From Lysobacterales bacterium (GTDB taxonomy: Bacteria > Pseudomonadota > Gammaproteobacteria > Xanthomonadales > Rhodanobacteraceae): 64,000 nt of DNA. The notes beneath the pieces were generated by a model that searched no databases, was not told the origin of the DNA, and saw only the letters and a program-made list of their open reading frames with translations. Positions 44,303 through 53,300 of the stretch are shown in pieces. The translations under genes and the position numbers were made by a program. The first letter of the stretch is position 1. The number at the start of each line of letters is the position of its first letter. The DNA is taken from contig NSJK01000012.1 in the NCBI GenBank assembly GCA_002632325.1, positions 1-64,000 of the forward strand. Reading direction: 5' to 3'.

Positions 44303-44592
44303 GCGGCGAGTCGATCCAGTGGTGGCTCGCCGTGATCGGCGACACCCTGATCTGGGCGCGCCTGCGCACTCTTGAAGACGGCATTGCCGAAGTCTTCGAC
44401 AGCGACGGCGGCACGCTGCGCTACGACGACGAAACGGCCGCGCGCATGGCCTTGCTCGATGCGGAGTTTCGCGCCTTCGACGGTCTCGATATCGATGATG
44501 CCGAACAGCTCGGTCTTGACCTCGAAGAAGTCGAACCACCGCATGCCGAGGACGACGAAGCCCTGTTGCCGCTGATGGTGCAAAAGTTCTGA
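44299..44592 (+). CDS. Small acidic hypothetical protein
   Basis: 97 residues, not recognised and strongly acidic. There is one weakly hydrophobic N-terminal stretch (SIQWWLAVIGDTLIWARL). The C-terminal part is rich in Asp/Glu (LDIDDAEQLGLDLEEVEPPHAEDDEALL). GTG start overlaps the preceding small membrane-protein gene, so the two are coupled and may act together. Function unknown. Confidence 0.65.
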   Translation: MSGESIQWWLAVIGDTLIWARLRTLEDGIAEVFDSDGGTLRYDDETAARMALLDAEFRAFDGLDIDDAEQLGLDLEEVEPPHAEDDEALLPLMVQKF

Positions 44593-44635
44593 GCGCGGCG
44601 GCGAGGCGCGCTTCAATCTCCGACCGGTGACGACG

Positions 44636-45424
44636 ATGAATCTGGATCTCGATGGCAAACACGCACTGGTCTGCGGCGGCTCGCAAGGCATCGGCCTCGC
44701 GGCGGCGATCGAACTGGCCGAACTAGGCGCCGACGTCACCTTGCTCGCGCGCTCGCGCGATGCGCTCGAGGCAGCACTTGAAAACCTGCCACGGCCACGC
44801 GCCGCACAACGACATGCGGCCATCGCCGTCGACATGAACGATGCGCCCTCGCTCGCCGCCAAACTCGCGGCGATCACGCAGGGGCACGCGGTGCAGATCC
44901 TCGTCAACAACACTGGCGGGCCGCCCGGCGGCCCCGCCCATGGCGCTGCAGTCGATGAATTCCGCACCGCCTTCGAGCAGCACCTGATTTCCGCGCAGAC
45001 CATCCTGCAGACCTTGCTGCCCGGCATGCGCGCGAGCGGTTACGGTCGCATCATCAACGTCATATCGACATCGGTGAAAGAACCGATCCGCAACCTCGGC
45101 GTCTCCAACACCATTCGCGGCGCGATGGCGAGCTGGGCCAAGACGCTCGCCAGCGAACTCGGCGGTTTCGGCATCACCGTGAACAACGTGCTGCCCGGCT
45201 ACACGCGCACGCGCAGGCTCGCGCAGATCGTGGCCGAGCGCAGCCGCAGCAGCGGCAAGAGCAGCGCCGAGATCGAAGCGGCGATGCTCGCCAGCGTCCC
45301 CGCTGCACGCTTCGCCGAGCCCGCCGAGATCGCTGCGGTGATTGCTTTTCTTGCCTCCCCTGCGGCAGCCTACGTCAATGGCATCAATGTGCCGGTCGAT
45401 GGCGGACGCATGCAATCGCTGTGA
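44636..45424 (+). CDS. SDR-family oxidoreductase, variant lacking YxxxK
   Basis: About 262 residues. A Rossmann fold with the cofactor loop CGGSQGIG and NNTGGPPGG in place of NNAG. The usual catalytic Ser is kept (ISTSV), but the YxxxK pair is replaced by SNTIR, so standard SDR chemistry is doubtful. The start is the ATG with GGTGA upstream; a GTG three codons earlier is possible. It sits just before the aminomuconate-type dehydrogenase, so a role in 3-hydroxyanthranilate breakdown is plausible but unproven. Confidence 0.82.
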   Translation: MNLDLDGKHALVCGGSQGIGLAAAIELAELGADVTLLARSRDALEAALENLPRPRAAQRHAAIAVDMNDAPSLAAKLAAITQGHAVQILVNNTGGPPGGPAHGAAVDEFRTAFEQHLISAQTILQTLLPGMRASGYGRIINVISTSVKEPIRNLGVSNTIRGAMASWAKTLASELGGFGITVNNVLPGYTRTRRLAQIVAERSRSSGKSSAEIEAAMLASVPAARFAEPAEIAAVIAFLASPAAAYVNGINVPVDGGRMQSL

Positions 45425-45519
45425 GGGATGCGCGCCACGTGCGCGCTACAATCGCTGCAAGCCGTCGGCCGCCCTTCGCCGCGGACAAACATTCGACCTC
45501 GCTGCGGAGCACTGCGCAC

Positions 45520-46971
45520 ATGACGATGACGCTGGCCAACCTCATCGACGGTCGCATGCAGTCGCCGCGCGACGGCGCCTACCTCGACGTGTTCGAGCCG
45601 GCCACGGGTCAGGTGTTCGCACGCTGCCCCGATTCGGGCGCCGCCGATGTCGAAGCCGCAATCGCCGCTGCGGGTCATGCCGCACCCGGCTGGGCGGCAA
45701 CGCCTGCGGCCGAACGCGCACGCCTGCTCGAGCGCCTCGCCAATCTCGTCGAGGCCGATCTCGAAGCGTTCGCACAACTGGAATCGCGCGACTCCGGCAA
45801 ACCGGTGGCGCTCGCGCGCTCACTCGACATTCCGCGTGCGGTCGCCAACCTGCGTTTCTTTGCTGCCGCGATCACGCAATGGGCAAGCGAGGCGCATCCG
45901 ATGGAGGGTCACGCGCTCAACGTCACCCTGCACCAGCCGTTGGGCGTGGTGGCCTGCATCTCGCCGTGGAATCTGCCGCTCTACCTTCTGACCTGGAAGA
46001 TCGCGCCCGCGCTCGCCGCCGGCAACGCGGTCGTTGCCAAGCCCTCGGAGATCACGCCCTGCACCGCGGCGCGACTTGCCGCCGCGGCGATCGGCGCCGG
46101 ATTTCCGCCCGGTGTGCTCAACATCGTGCATGGCCATGGCGCCGGCGTCGGCCAGGCGCTGGTCGAGCACGCCCGCGTCAAGGCGATTTCGTTCACCGGC
46201 AGCACGCGCACAGGCGCACGCATTGCCGCCGCCGCAGCGCCGCACTTCAAGAAGCTGTCACTGGAAATGGGCGGCAAGAATCCGGCGATCGTCTTCGACG
46301 ATGCCGAGCTGTCCGATGTCGATCTCGACACCATCGTGCGCTCGGGTTTCGCCAATCAGGGCGAGATCTGCCTGTGTGGCTCACGGCTGTTGGTGCAGGC
46401 ATCGATCTACGATTCGTTCAAGGCGCGCTACCTCGAACGCGTGCGGCGCCTGCGCGTCGGCGACCCGCAGACGGCTTCCAGTGATCTGGGCGCCCTCGTC
46501 TCCGCAGCGCATTTCGACAAGGTCATGGGCTGCATCGAACGCGCGCGCGGCGAAGGTGCTCGCGTGCTGTGTGGCGGCGATGCGGTCCATCCGGATGGTC
46601 GCTGCGCACGGGGCTGGTTCGTCGCCCCGACGGTGATCGAAGGACTGTCCAATTGCACGCTGACCAATCAGGAGGAAATCTTCGGCCCGCTGGTGGCCCT
46701 GATTCCTTTCAGCGACGAAGCCGAAGCCATCGCGCTCGCCAATGCCAGCAGCTACGGACTCGCCGCTTCGGTGTGGACACGCGACCTCAAGCGCGCGCAT
46801 CGCCTCGGTGCCGCGCTCGAGTTCGGCATCGTCTGGATCAATTGCTGGCTGCTGCGCGATCTGCGCACACCCTTCGGTGGTATCAAGCACTCGGGTGTCG
46901 GCCGCGAAGGCGGCACTGACGCGTTGCGCTTCTTCACCGAACCCAAGAATCTCTGTTTCGACCTGAGCTGA
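45520..46971 (+). CDS. Aldehyde dehydrogenase, 2-aminomuconate-semialdehyde type
   Basis: 483 residues. ALDH superfamily: NAD-binding SFTGSTRTGARIA, catalytic Glu in LEMGGKNPA, catalytic Cys in NQGEICLCGSR, and NEEIFGPL-like NQEEIFGPLV. It is closest in feel to aminomuconate/hydroxymuconate semialdehyde dehydrogenases. Those oxidise 2-aminomuconate 6-semialdehyde to 2-aminomuconate with NAD in the kynurenine/3-hydroxyanthranilate route. The nearby RidA and 3-hydroxyanthranilate dioxygenase genes support that reading. Carbonic anhydrase follows after 4 bp. Confidence 0.88.
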   Translation: MTMTLANLIDGRMQSPRDGAYLDVFEPATGQVFARCPDSGAADVEAAIAAAGHAAPGWAATPAAERARLLERLANLVEADLEAFAQLESRDSGKPVALARSLDIPRAVANLRFFAAAITQWASEAHPMEGHALNVTLHQPLGVVACISPWNLPLYLLTWKIAPALAAGNAVVAKPSEITPCTAARLAAAAIGAGFPPGVLNIVHGHGAGVGQALVEHARVKAISFTGSTRTGARIAAAAAPHFKKLSLEMGGKNPAIVFDDAELSDVDLDTIVRSGFANQGEICLCGSRLLVQASIYDSFKARYLERVRRLRVGDPQTASSDLGALVSAAHFDKVMGCIERARGEGARVLCGGDAVHPDGRCARGWFVAPTVIEGLSNCTLTNQEEIFGPLVALIPFSDEAEAIALANASSYGLAASVWTRDLKRAHRLGAALEFGIVWINCWLLRDLRTPFGGIKHSGVGREGGTDALRFFTEPKNLCFDLS

Positions 46972-46975
46972 GCCC

Positions 46976-47635
46976 ATGCCCCAACAACTGCGCGACCTGC
47001 TCGAACGTAACCGTCTGTGGTCGCAGGCGCTGTGCGCCGACGATCCCGATTTCTTCAAGCGCCTGTCGCAACAGCAGGCGCCCAAGTACCTGTGGATCGG
47101 CTGTTCGGATTCGCGCGTGCCTGCCAACCAGATCATCGACATGGCACCGGGCGAGGTGTTCGTCCACCGCAACGTCGCCAACGTGGTCGTGCACACCGAT
47201 CTCAATGCCCTGTCGACCGTTCAGTTCGCGGTCGATGTGCTCAAGGTGGAGCACATCATCGTGGTCGGCCACTACGGCTGTGGTGGCGTGCGCGCTGTGC
47301 TCGAGGAGCGACGCTTCGGCCTCGTCGACAACTGGTTGCGGCATGTCGAGGACGTCAAGCACAAGCACATCGATGCTCTCGACACCCTCGCCAGCTTCGA
47401 CGCCCGTCATGACCGCCTATGCGAACTCAACGTGATCGAACAGGTCGTCAACGTCTGCCAGACCACGGTCGTGCGCGATGCCTGGGATCGTGGCCAGAAC
47501 CTCATCGTGCACGGCTGGATCTACAGCCTCGGCGACGGCCGCGTGCGCGACCTCGACATGCACGTGCCCGGCATCGAAGCGCTGCCGCAAGCGCGTGCAC
47601 GCGCTTACGCACGCTCGGCCGCCGGCCCGGTGTGA
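46976..47635 (+). CDS. can: Beta-class carbonic anhydrase
   Basis: 219 residues. The zinc ligands and dyad are in CSDSRVP and HYGCGGV (Cys-Asp/His-Cys), the beta-class pattern. It interconverts CO2 and bicarbonate in the cytoplasm and resembles E. coli Can. The 4-bp gap to the dehydrogenase gene implies cotranscription with the aminomuconate genes. This could simply be operon convenience, or it could relate to CO2 released by decarboxylation in the pathway. Confidence 0.95.
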   Translation: MPQQLRDLLERNRLWSQALCADDPDFFKRLSQQQAPKYLWIGCSDSRVPANQIIDMAPGEVFVHRNVANVVVHTDLNALSTVQFAVDVLKVEHIIVVGHYGCGGVRAVLEERRFGLVDNWLRHVEDVKHKHIDALDTLASFDARHDRLCELNVIEQVVNVCQTTVVRDAWDRGQNLIVHGWIYSLGDGRVRDLDMHVPGIEALPQARARAYARSAAGPV

Positions 47636-47758
47636 GCCATGCAGGACACGAGACCGCAGCGCACTTCCGCCTGACCAAGCCGCAAGGGTAGGATCGCCTC
47701 CACAGCATTCAGCGGGCGCGCGGCGACCGATGCCGCGACGCGCCGCAGAGGAGGCCCT

Positions 47759-49135
47759 ATGCGCGGATCGATTGAAGTGCAAAGCCATGCCAGTCCACTG
47801 GGCTGGCTCACGCGTGACCTGCTGCTCGGCATCGGCTTGTGCCTGAGCGGAATCGCCTGCGCACAACCGCAGGTGGCAACCCCCAAGGTCACCGCGCGGC
47901 AATGGCAGCAGATGCAGCAGCAGGCCTTTGCCAAGTCCGAACAGATCCTCACGCGGGCGCAGAAGCAGAGCAGCCTGCTCGCGCAGTACCGAATCCTGTC
48001 CGACGCCTACAACGCCGACCCCAGCTCGGCGTTTCGCATCATTTTCAGCCAGTACCTGTCCTGGTATGAGACCTATGTCGGCAATTACCCGGCGGCGCGG
48101 CGGCTGTATTCGATCCGGCAGTTGGCCGAGCCAAACGACGCCCCCTCGCCGCTCAGCGATGCGGGTTTGCGCCAGCGCGATGCAGTCGAGGCAATCGCCA
48201 CGCTCGCGCATGACCGTCAGGCCGTGTTCTTCAACGAAGCCCACAACATTCCGCTCACGCGCACCTTGACGCTGGCCCTGCTCGAACGCCTGCGCAAGGA
48301 TGGCTTCACGCATTTCGCTGCCGAGACGCTCTACGACACCGACCATGACCTTGCCAAGCGCGGCTATCCGATCGGCGAAAGCGGCTTCTATGTCGAAGAG
48401 CCGATCTATGCAGAAATGATCCGCACCGCGCTCAAGCTGGGTTTCACCGTGGTCGCCTACGACGCCAGCGACGATGCGCAGGGCGATGCCCGTGAACGTA
48501 TTCAGGCCCGAACGCTGGTCGACCGCGTGTTCAAGAAGAATCCGAAGGCGCGCCTGATCGTCAATGCCGGCTATGCCCATATCCAGGAGGACGGCAAGTA
48601 TCTCGATGGCAAGGCGATGGCCTATTATTTCCGCAAGAACAGTGGGATCAATCCGCTCACCATCGAGCAAACGATGCTGACCGAGCACGACATCGCCGCC
48701 CACGATCATCCCTATTTCCGCGCGCTGTACGAGCGGCCGGGTTTCGCGCAGAAGCCTGTCGTCTACATCGGCACGGATGGCAAGCCCTGGTCACTCAAGC
48801 CCGATTGGTACGACGTCAGCGTGTTTTTTCCGCCCGAACAATTGCAACGTGGCCGCCCGACCTGGCTCGATCTCGGCGGCCAGCGCAGGCCGTGGCCGGT
48901 CGGACCGGCCATGTGCGCCGGCCAATTCCCCTGTCTGATCGAAGCCCGTTATGCCGAGGAAGGCGAGGATGCGATCCCGGCCGACCGCATCCTGCTTGAC
49001 GCCGGAACCCGCCCAACCGACAAGCCGAGTGAATTCAACCTGCTCTTTCTGCGCCCAGGCCGCTACCGCATCGAGGCGCGTGACAGCGAGAAATCCCTGC
49101 AAAGCAATACGATCACGGTTTCCGCAACGCCCTGA
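47759..49135 (+). CDS. Secreted EreA/ChaN-like hypothetical protein
   Basis: 458 residues with a signal peptide (cut near ACA-QPQ). The central part (~155-310) has NEAHNIPLTRTLTLALLERLRKDGFTHFAAETL and later LIVNAGYAHIQEDGKYLDG. The spacing of conserved Glu/His resembles the erythromycin esterase/ChaN/TraB-like fold, but no specific member is recognised. The first ~120 residues are helical with a Gln-rich run. GAGGAGG ribosome site. It lies between carbonic anhydrase and RidA, and its role there is unknown. Confidence 0.7.
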   Translation: MRGSIEVQSHASPLGWLTRDLLLGIGLCLSGIACAQPQVATPKVTARQWQQMQQQAFAKSEQILTRAQKQSSLLAQYRILSDAYNADPSSAFRIIFSQYLSWYETYVGNYPAARRLYSIRQLAEPNDAPSPLSDAGLRQRDAVEAIATLAHDRQAVFFNEAHNIPLTRTLTLALLERLRKDGFTHFAAETLYDTDHDLAKRGYPIGESGFYVEEPIYAEMIRTALKLGFTVVAYDASDDAQGDARERIQARTLVDRVFKKNPKARLIVNAGYAHIQEDGKYLDGKAMAYYFRKNSGINPLTIEQTMLTEHDIAAHDHPYFRALYERPGFAQKPVVYIGTDGKPWSLKPDWYDVSVFFPPEQLQRGRPTWLDLGGQRRPWPVGPAMCAGQFPCLIEARYAEEGEDAIPADRILLDAGTRPTDKPSEFNLLFLRPGRYRIEARDSEKSLQSNTITVSATP

Positions 49136-49144
49136 GGTCAACGC

Positions 49145-49579
49145 GTGTCATCGATCCATGCCGTCAACGCACCAACGCCCGTGGGCTCCTATCCGCATGC
49201 ACGACGAGTCGATGGTCTACTGTTTCTGTCGGGCGTCGGCCCGCGCCAACCCGGCAGCAACCGCATACCCGGCAACGTGCATGACGCCGACGGGCGCCTG
49301 CTGAGCCACGATTTCGAAGCACAGTGCCGTCAGGTGTTCACCAATGTCCGCGTGATCCTTGTCGCCAGTGGTGCCCGCTGGGAAGATCTCGTCGACATCA
49401 CCGTTTTCCTCACCGACATGGCTCGCGATTTCGCCACATTCAATCGCATCTATGCCGAGCATTTCCCCGATGCGGCAGCCGCGCCTTGCCGCACCACGCT
49501 GGGCGTCAGCGCCTTGCCGACACCGATCGCGATCGAGCTGAAGTGCATCGCGCGTGCGCCTGCGCAGGACCTCGCCTGA
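49145..49579 (+). CDS. RidA-family deaminase, probable 2-aminomuconate deaminase
   Basis: 144 residues. YjgF/RidA fold with [43 protein letters not shown] and the active-site region [13 protein letters not shown]. Members next to 3-hydroxyanthranilate genes (AmnD/NbaF type) deaminate 2-aminomuconate; housekeeping RidA hydrolyses reactive enamines. The context, with 3-hydroxyanthranilate dioxygenase 55 bp downstream, favours the former. Starts with GTG. Confidence 0.88.
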   Translation: MSSIHAVNAPTPVGSYPHARRVDGLLFLSGVGPRQPGSNRIPGNVHDADGRLLSHDFEAQCRQVFTNVRVILVASGARWEDLVDITVFLTDMARDFATFNRIYAEHFPDAAAAPCRTTLGVSALPTPIAIELKCIARAPAQDLA

Positions 49580-49634
49580 GGCGAGTGTTCAGGCCCTGCA
49601 CTCGACTGAACTGCCGCCACCGGAATCACTCCCG

Positions 49635-50165
49635 ATGCTGCCCGCCCCCTTCAACCTGCAAGCCTGGATCGAAAGCCACCGTCACCTGCTCAAGCCGCCA
49701 GTCGGCAACAAGTGCATGGTCGACGGCGATTTCATCGTGATGATCGTCGGCGGTCCCAATCTGCGCAGCGATTACCACTTCGATGAAGGTCCCGAGTTCT
49801 TCCATCAGCTCGAAGGCGAGATGGTGCTGCGCATTCAGGAAGAGGGTCGGGTGCGCGATATCCCGATCCGTGCCGGTGAAGTCTTCTACCTGCCGCCGCG
49901 CGTGCCGCATTCGCCACAGCGCATGCCCGGCTCGATCGGCCTGGTCATCGAGCGCAAGCGCCTGTCGCATGAACTCGATGGCCTGATGTGGTTCTGCGAG
50001 CGCTGCAATACGCGGCTCTACGAGGAATTCTTCCAGCTGGTCAACATTGAAAAGGACTTTCCTGCGGTGTTCGAGAAATATTATCGTTCGCGCGAAGCGC
50101 GCACCTGCCGCAGCTGCCAGCACCTCAATCCCGCCCCCGACAAGTACCGTTTGGACACGCCCTGA
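49635..50165 (+). CDS. nbaC: 3-hydroxyanthranilate 3,4-dioxygenase
   Basis: 176 residues. A cupin with the Fe(II) ligands in [13 protein letters not shown] and VPHSPQR, and a C-terminal rubredoxin-like site of four cysteines ([20 protein letters not shown]) found in bacterial enzymes. It opens the ring of 3-hydroxyanthranilate to 2-amino-3-carboxymuconate semialdehyde. With the dehydrogenase and deaminase genes it covers three steps of tryptophan/kynurenine degradation. The decarboxylase (ACMSD) and upstream kynurenine enzymes are not in the window. Confidence 0.95.
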   Translation: MLPAPFNLQAWIESHRHLLKPPVGNKCMVDGDFIVMIVGGPNLRSDYHFDEGPEFFHQLEGEMVLRIQEEGRVRDIPIRAGEVFYLPPRVPHSPQRMPGSIGLVIERKRLSHELDGLMWFCERCNTRLYEEFFQLVNIEKDFPAVFEKYYRSREARTCRSCQHLNPAPDKYRLDTP

Positions 50166-50377
50166 GCGTACGCCCGAGCCGGAACGTTCCGTCGCGCTCG
50201 CATCGGGAAATTTTCCCTGCCTTCCCACGGCAAGTTGGCCACGAGTGTGCTAGTTTGCGCGGCGGTGTTGACGTCGTGTCGGCCGGACAGTTCCCGGCAG
50301 GCAGCCCGCGACCAGGGGGATCGCGACCGGCAAAGACGCCACGCAAGTTCTTGCACATTATTCGCCGGGGAAAACCA

Positions 50378-53300
50378 ATGACATCCAAGACTGGCCTCCA
50401 GGCCCGCCGCACGCTGCGTGCGCGCGGGCTGTTCCAACTTTTCGGCAACCGCAGCTTGATCGCGATCCTGCTCGCAGCCTTCACCACCCTCGCATCGGCG
50501 ATCCAGCCGGTGACGCCGCCACAGCGTGGCGCCGAGGTCAAACTGCAGCGCGCGATCATTGCCAAGGGACTCGCTGTCGAGCCAGCGCTCGAAGCCACCA
50601 CCAGCCTCGCCGCGGTCGCCTCACAGCGCCCTGCAGTGGCCGCCTTCCTTGCCCGCCAAGGCGGCAACTGGGAAATGCGCTGGGACAGTCGCAGCGATCG
50701 CCCGAATCTGATCCAGGGCAGCGGCGCGCCGCTGATCCCGGGCAGCGGCAATACGCTCACGCTGGCTCAACTCGGCCTGACGACAGCCGATGAAGTTGAT
50801 CTCGCCACAGTCGAGACACGCTTGACCGGCTTCATCGCAACCAACAGCGACTTGCTCGGCAGCAAGGGGCTGGAGTTCCGCCCCGATCCGGGCAGCAGCA
50901 CCGCCTACGGCAAGGACAACTCGCACTGGTTCGTCGAGTTCGAGCAGTTCCACAATGGTGTGCGCGTGGAAGGCGCCAACCTGTTCTTCCGCATCGCTGC
51001 GGGCAACATCATCCAGTTCGGCAGCTATCGTGTCGCCCCTGTGCGCGAGGACACCCATCCGGTGTCGACGCCGCAAGCTGCCCTTGCGCTGGCCCTCGGC
51101 GAGCTGGCTTTCCCTGCAGACACGCAGGTGCAGGAACTCATCAATGACGGCGAGCTGCTGCTGCTGCCGCTGAGCCCTGCAGGTGACGATGCAGGCGAGT
51201 CCTTCGCCGGTGTCGCGGGCAGTGGCTACGCGCATGAGCTGGTGTGGCGTTTCGTGTTCCGCGTCAATGACGACCAGACCACCTATCAAGTGCTCGTCGA
51301 CGCCCACAGCAATCGCGTCATCGACGTGCGCGATCTCAACGTCTACGCCAACGCAACCGTCACCGCGGGCATCTATCCGACCACCAACACCGATCCGGAA
51401 ACCGTGGTGCCGATGCCGTTCACGGCAGTCACCAACGGCGGCGCCAAGGTCACCGATGCCCTGGGCATCTACGACTATTCAGGCGGCACCGCGACCGTCA
51501 CGCTCAATGGCAAGTACTTCCAAATGAGCGACAACTGCGGTTCGATCTCGCTGAGCAATTCGACCGACGGCAACCTCAATTTCGGCAGCAGCGGCGGTAC
51601 CGACTGCACCACACCCGGCGTCGGCGGCGCCGGCAACACGCATGCCTCGCGCAGCGGCTTCTATCACCTGACCAACATCAATCGCAAGGCATCGACCTTC
51701 CTGCCGGGCAACCCATGGATCGCCAGCAAGGTGACTGCGAACATGAACATCAATGACCAGTGCAATGCGTACTGGGATGGCAGCAGCCTGAATTTCTTCA
51801 AGTCCGGTGGTGGCTGCTCCAATACAGGCGAAATCTCCGCGGTGTTCCTGCACGAGTGGGGTCACGGCATGGATACCAACAGCGGTGGTTCGGCCAGTGA
51901 ATATGGCAGCGGTGAAGCGGTCGGCGACACCTTCGCCTTCCTCGAAACCAAGGACGCCTGCATCGGCAAGAACTTCATTCCGGGCCAGCCCTGCCACAAC
52001 TGCACGACCTGTACAGGCGTGCGCGACGTGCGCGACTTCGGCCTGAACGGCACCAGGCCGATCGCCAAGCCGTCGAACATCATCGTGGCCGGCGGCATCA
52101 AGTGCGACGACTACATCGGCCAGCAGTCGTGTCCGTACATCAATTCGCAAGGCGTCGCCTACCGTGGCCCAATGGGCTACGAAGGCCACTGCGAATCCCT
52201 CATTGCCAGTTCCGCGAACTGGGATCTGGCTCAGGCTCTGCTCAGCAAGTACGGCTCGACCCAGGGTTGGCAGGAGATGGATCGCATCTGGTACGGCTCA
52301 CTGACGCCGAGCAAGAGCGCCTACCGGGTCGCCAGCGGTGGTCAGTGCAACCCATCGGCGGCCGTCGATGGCTGCGGCTCGAACAACTGGTACACGGTGT
52401 TTCTCGCTGCCGATGACGACAATGGCAATCTCAGCGACGGCACGCCCAATGCCTGCCGCATCTGGGATGCGTTCAACGCGCACGGCATCGCCTGCGGCGC
52501 GCGCCCGGTATGCAGCGCCGATACGCCCGATTTCACGCTCGCGGTCACGCCGGCAAGTCAGGGCGTGTGCGCCAGTCCGAGCGCCAGCACGACCTATACC
52601 GTCAATGTCGGTCAGCAGATGGGCTTCAGCAATTCCGTCACGCTGGCTGCCGGCGCCCTGCCCAGCGGCATCAGCGCATCGTTCAGCCCGGCCACGGTCA
52701 CGCCCGGCGGCACCTCGACGATGACCGTCAATGTCAATGGCGCTGCGGCGGGCACTGCCACGCTCAACGTCAACGGCGCCGCAAGCGGCAGCCCCGGTCA
52801 TTCCGCGAGCGCGCAGCTCGTCGTGACCACAGGGGCTGCCAGCGCGCCCAATCTCGGTGCGCCGGCCAATGGCAGCAGCGGTATCTCGACCACGCCGACG
52901 CTGAGCTGGTCGGCAGCGCCCGGCGCCGCCAGCTACACGGTCGAAATTGCCAGCGATGCGACGTTCTCGACGATCGTGCAGACGGCGAGCGGCCTCACCG
53001 CGACCAGCTACACCGCCACCGCACTGTCGCCGGTGACGACCTATTACTGGCGTGTCAAGGCAATCAACAGCTGCGGCGAGAGCGTGTCGACGAGCTTCGG
53101 CTTCACCACCGCGAACCTGATCTGCAGCACGGTCAACACCGCGATTCCCGATGGCAATGCCACCGGCATCAGCAACTCGATCACGATCGCCGATACCTCG
53201 AACCTGACCAGCCTCAAGGTCTCGATCAAGGGCACGCATACCTGGGTGGGCGACCTCAAGTTCCAGCTCACGCGCGGTGCGAACAGCGTGGTGATGGTCG

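Noticed and set aside
42545..44686. 713-residue minus-strand open frame opposite asnS
   Set aside because: asnS class II motifs are clear on the other strand and the frame crosses several gene boundaries.
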